Part shown: piece after piece, positions 61,481-64,000 of the stretch | Position numbering within the stretch: position 1 is the stretch's first letter | How the letters are laid out: each line of letters starts with the position of its first letter | DNA from: Janibacter cremeus | GTDB lineage: Bacteria; Actinomycetota; Actinomycetes; Actinomycetales; Dermatophilaceae | Length of the DNA: 64,000 nucleotides | Assembly: GCF_029395675.1 (NCBI RefSeq) | Contig: NZ_CP115184.1 | Span: forward strand, 3,100,001 to 3,164,000 | Reading direction: 5' to 3' | Made by a program: the position numbers and the translations under genes | The notes under the pieces: generated by a model | What the model was told of the DNA's origin: nothing | Database searches by the model: none | The model's input: only the letters and a program-made list of their open reading frames with translations

Positions 61481-62335
61481 ATGCACAACCACTTCAACGG
61501 GCTGAAGACAGCAGCCCTCTTCGGCGGGATCTTCACGCTGCTGCTGCTCGTGGGCTACGCCCTCGGCGGCAGCATGTACATGTGGCTCTTCGGCCTCGTC
61601 GGCGTGGGGATGACCGCGTACTCGTACTGGAACTCCGACAAGTTGGCGATCAAGGCCATGCGCGCCCAGCCGGCCGACCCGATGCAGTTCCCCGCGATGT
61701 ACCGGATCGTGCAGGAGCTGAGCCAGAAGGCGAACCAGCCGATGCCGCGCCTGTACGTCTCGCCGACGCGGGCGCCGAATGCCTTCGCCACCGGCCGCAA
61801 CCCCGAGCACGCCGCCGTGTGCTGCACCGAGGGGATCCTCGAGCTGCTCGACGAGCGCGAGCTGCGCGGCGTCCTCGGCCACGAGCTGATGCACGTGTAC
61901 AACCGCGACATCCTCACCAGCTCGGTCGCGGGCGCCATCGCCGGTGTCATCTCCTCGGTCGCCTCGATCGGCCTGTGGTTCGGCGGCCGCGACCGCAACC
62001 CGATCGCCGCCATCGCCGTGGCGCTGCTCGCCCCGGTGGCCGCGATGGTCATCCAGATGGCGATCAGCCGCACCCGCGAGTACGACGCCGACGAGGACGG
62101 CGCCGCGCTCACCGGTGACCCGCTGGCGCTCGCCTCGGCGCTGAACAAGCTCCAGCACGGGGTCGCCAGGGCGCCGCTGCAGCCCACGCCGCAGCTGCAG
62201 AACACGAGCCACATGATGATCGCCAACCCGTTCAGGGCCGCGGACGTCTCGAAGTTCTTCTCCACCCACCCGCCGATGGACCAGCGGATCGAGCGCCTCG
62301 AGGCGATGGCCCGCGGGCCGCAGGGGCTGCGCTGA
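61481..62335 (+). CDS. htpX: HtpX-type membrane zinc metalloprotease
   Basis: A 284-residue M48 protease. Two N-terminal helices ([20 protein letters not shown] and [19 protein letters not shown]) are followed by [23 protein letters not shown] and the zinc motif [13 protein letters not shown] (His134, Glu135, His138). A second membrane pair and the third ligand region [15 protein letters not shown] come next. The C-terminus [16 protein letters not shown] is typical. It degrades damaged membrane proteins. It lies 24 nt beyond nuoN2, likely in the same operon; I recall the same neighbourhood in streptomycetes. Confidence 0.95.
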   Translation: MHNHFNGLKTAALFGGIFTLLLLVGYALGGSMYMWLFGLVGVGMTAYSYWNSDKLAIKAMRAQPADPMQFPAMYRIVQELSQKANQPMPRLYVSPTRAPNAFATGRNPEHAAVCCTEGILELLDERELRGVLGHELMHVYNRDILTSSVAGAIAGVISSVASIGLWFGGRDRNPIAAIAVALLAPVAAMVIQMAISRTREYDADEDGAALTGDPLALASALNKLQHGVARAPLQPTPQLQNTSHMMIANPFRAADVSKFFSTHPPMDQRIERLEAMARGPQGLR

Positions 62336-62338
62336 CCC

Positions 62339-62458
62339 TCCCTTCGCAGCCGCTTGGGCTCCTGCGGAGGGCCGGCCCACCCCTCGCAACTGCTTGGGCT
62401 CTTGCGGGGGCCGGCCCGCCCTTCGCAACTGCTTCGGCTCTTGCGGGGGTCGGGCGGT
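62339..62458. repeat. Three tandem 39-40-bp hairpin repeats after htpX
   Basis: Copies begin near 62341, 62381 and 62420, each of the form CCTTCGCAnC-nGCTT-GGCTC-TTGCGGGG followed by GCCGGCCC. Each can fold as CGCAA/TTGCG with GC flanks. They fill the gap between the convergent htpX and molybdenum hydroxylase genes and probably act as a terminator. Confidence 0.7.
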
Positions 62459-62464
62459 AAACCG

Positions 62465-62941
62465 TCACATCTGCTGCTCGCCCGTGCGGATGGCCTCCCG
62501 GATGCGGGTGTAGGTGCCGCAGCGGCAGATGTTGCGGATGCCGTCGAGGTCGGCCTCGCTGATCGCGCGGCCCTCCCGACGGACCTTGCGCACGAGGGCG
62601 ACCGCGGCCATGATCTGGCCGGGCTGGCAGTAGCCGCACTGGGCGACGTCGTGCTCGATCCACGCCTCCTGCATCGGGTGCAGGTCACCATCGACGGTGT
62701 CGGCCAGGCCCTCGATGGTGGTGATCTCGTCGTCGGCGGAGATCTGGTCGACCGGGACGGAGCACGGATTGAAGGCCTTGCCGTTGACGTGCGAGGTGCA
62801 CGCCTTGCAGACATTGATCCCGCACCCGTACTTCGGGCCGGTGACGCCGAGGACGTCGCGCAGGACCCAGAGCAGGCGCACGCCCGGCTCGACGTCGACC
62901 GTGACCTTCTCGCCGTTGAGGACGAAGGTGTGACTGGACAT
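62465..62941 (-). CDS. 2Fe-2S subunit of a molybdenum hydroxylase (isoquinoline 1-oxidoreductase alpha-like)
   Basis: A 158-residue protein. The plant-type 2Fe-2S cluster uses Cys40, 45, 48 and 60 (GCGINVCKAC...C), and the second, helical 2Fe-2S domain uses Cys102, 105, 139 and 141 (QCGYCQPGQIMAA and CRCGTYTRIREAI). The QCGYCQPGQ form is typical of the IorA branch of the xanthine oxidase family. GGAG precedes the ATG at 62941. It follows the large-subunit gene by 10 nt on the same strand. The substrate may be an aldehyde or N-heterocycle; unknown. Confidence 0.9.
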   Translation of the reverse strand: MSSHTFVLNGEKVTVDVEPGVRLLWVLRDVLGVTGPKYGCGINVCKACTSHVNGKAFNPCSVPVDQISADDEITTIEGLADTVDGDLHPMQEAWIEHDVAQCGYCQPGQIMAAVALVRKVRREGRAISEADLDGIRNICRCGTYTRIREAIRTGEQQM

Positions 62942-62951
62942 GGCAGGCTCC

Positions 62952-64000
62952 TCAGTAGGTGAAGTTCAGGCCGTTGGTCGGCGACTGCGGGACCGCGGGC
63001 ACGAAGGGCTTCGGCTCGAAGGCGAGCGGGTCGGCGTGGTTGATCGGGAACTCGGTGGGCATCGCTCCCGTGGCGCGCGCGTACGCGCAGGCGATGGCGG
63101 CGAAGCTGGCCGCGACCCCGGCCTCGCCGGCACCGCCGGGCTGGCCCTCGTCGGAGGGCATGATCTCCACGCGCAGCTCCGGCGGGGCGTTCCACTGGCG
63201 GGTGTAGAAGTAGTTGTCCCAGCTGGCCTCGAGGAAGTGGCCCTCGTCGAAGTGGCAGCTGGAGGTGAGCGCGAGCGCGATGCCGTCCATGACGCCGCCG
63301 AGCATCTGCGCGTCGAGCCCGGTCGGGTTGATGACCAGGCCGGCGTCGACGGCGAAGACGACCTTGGTCACCCGCGGACCCGTGACGGCCGCCCGGATCT
63401 CGCGGTTGACCGTCTCGGGTCGCATGTCGAGCTCGACGAGGCACGCGGTGACGCCCTTGTACTCCTTGTGGATCGCCACGCCCTGGGTGATGCCCTCGGG
63501 GAGGTCCCGGCCCCACTCACCGACCTCGGCGACCCGGTCCAGCGCGGCCCTGGCCCGCTCGTTGCGCAGGAAGGAGCGGCGGAAGGCGACCGGGTCCTTG
63601 CGCATCCTGCGGGCCAGTTCGTCGACGACCAGCTCGTTCGCCACGCGAACGTCGGGTGAGTAGATGTTGCGCATGCTGCCGGTGTTGAAGCGGTCGTCGG
63701 TCTCGTTGAGCAGCTGGGTGACGGCGCCGAAGTTGTACGGGATCTCCTGGGTGAGGGCGAAGATCGTCTGGGAGAAGGACATGTCACCGACGGGCAGCTT
63801 CGCGGCCTCCGCGGTGATGATCTCGCCCAGCCCGTGACCGAAGTCGGTCTTGACGCTCGTGTGCCGCTGCTCGAAGGAAAGCACCTCGCCCAGCAGGTGG
63901 GTGGCCCGCACCCGGGAGGTGCACATCGGGTGCAGCCTGCCCTGGCGCGGCTCGTCGGCCCGGTGCCACATCAGCTTCACCGGCTTGCCCATCGCCCGGG
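62952..64000 (-). CDS. Molybdopterin-binding large subunit of the hydroxylase, C-terminal part
   Basis: About 349 residues are present and the 5' end lies beyond the right edge. VKLMWHRADEPRQGRLHPM and the catalytic-glutamate loop GQPGGAGEAGVAASFAAIACAYARATG near the C-terminus match the IorB/aldehyde oxidoreductase large subunit, which binds the molybdenum cytosine dinucleotide cofactor. VVFAVDAGLVINPTGLDAQMLGGVMDGIALAL is the usual penultimate motif. It ends FTY just before the small-subunit gene. An N-terminal twin-arginine signal, frequent in this branch, cannot be checked here. Confidence 0.88.
   Translation of the reverse strand, partial: RAMGKPVKLMWHRADEPRQGRLHPMCTSRVRATHLLGEVLSFEQRHTSVKTDFGHGLGEIITAEAAKLPVGDMSFSQTIFALTQEIPYNFGAVTQLLNETDDRFNTGSMRNIYSPDVRVANELVVDELARRMRKDPVAFRRSFLRNERARAALDRVAEVGEWGRDLPEGITQGVAIHKEYKGVTACLVELDMRPETVNREIRAAVTGPRVTKVVFAVDAGLVINPTGLDAQMLGGVMDGIALALTSSCHFDEGHFLEASWDNYFYTRQWNAPPELRVEIMPSDEGQPGGAGEAGVAASFAAIACAYARATGAMPTEFPINHADPLAFEPKPFVPAVPQSPTNGLNFTY

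Noticed and set aside
1..64000. tRNA, rRNA, integrase, transposase or phage genes
   Set aside because: No cloverleaf-like tRNA sequences, rRNA segments or recombinase motifs (DDE, R-H-R-Y) were seen on either strand; apart from short palindromes the window shows no mobile element.

Overview
The window comes from a high-GC actinobacterium. GTG and TTG starts are common, genes are tightly packed, there are no IS elements or RNA genes, and translation stop/start overlaps of 1-4 bases are frequent. Gene order matches the respiratory region known from mycobacteria: phosphatase-tlpA-ccdA-resB-ccsB, then menA, menE, menB, menC, menD, menG and menJ. The palindromic repeats and general style suggest an Intrasporangiaceae/Dermatophilaceae-type organism (inference).

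Layout. 1-3.6 kb: a DUF3152-type envelope protein (partial), a TM0106-type RecB-like nuclease and the protein mannosyltransferase Pmt, all on the minus strand. 3.6-9.5 kb: rsmI, then a histidine phosphatase followed by a complete System II cytochrome c maturation operon (tlpA/resA, ccdA, resB, ccsB) and a DUF4229 protein. 9.7-25.7 kb: the menaquinone genes menA, menE, menB, menC, menD, menF, menG and a menJ-type reductase. They are interleaved with orphan genes: a membrane protein, a GntP-type permease, a degenerate small alarmone synthetase, a VOC protein, and a WXG-like protein paired with an alpha/beta hydrolase. 25.8-42.9 kb: a complete 14-gene nuoA-N operon followed without a gap by a polyprenyl diphosphate synthase. 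A Rex-like operator lies upstream of menJ. 42.9-46.4 kb: rarD, divergent from an alanine-racemase-fold protein plus a sugar-lactone oxidase. 46.5-52.5 kb: korAB (2-oxoacid:ferredoxin oxidoreductase), a riboflavin-kinase-like protein, a DUF4870 protein and an M28 peptidase. 52.6-62.3 kb: a second complex I-like operon nuoA,B,C,H,I,J,K,L,M,N with no nuoD, E, F or G, ending at htpX. 62.5-64 kb: the small and (partial) large subunits of a molybdenum hydroxylase.

How the genes work together. The window is a respiratory island: isoprenoid tail synthesis, naphthoquinone ring synthesis, tail attachment, methylation and side-chain reduction make menaquinone, complex I reduces it, and System II matures the cytochromes c that act downstream. 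The second, EFG-less complex beside korAB suggests a ferredoxin-linked branch (inference).

The most notable signals outside plain gene content are: (i) the nuoD-less second complex; (ii) palindromic repeats inserted in frame in nuoN2 and apparently in menE and menD; (iii) a near-perfect Rex box controlling menJ-nuo; (iv) an 11-bp phased half-site array upstream of korA; (v) a strongly over-represented nonamer CGAAGGGGG; (vi) -10 hexamers placed 6-8 nt before many start codons, implying widespread leaderless transcription; (vii) a shared promoter cassette in front of two unrelated orphan genes.
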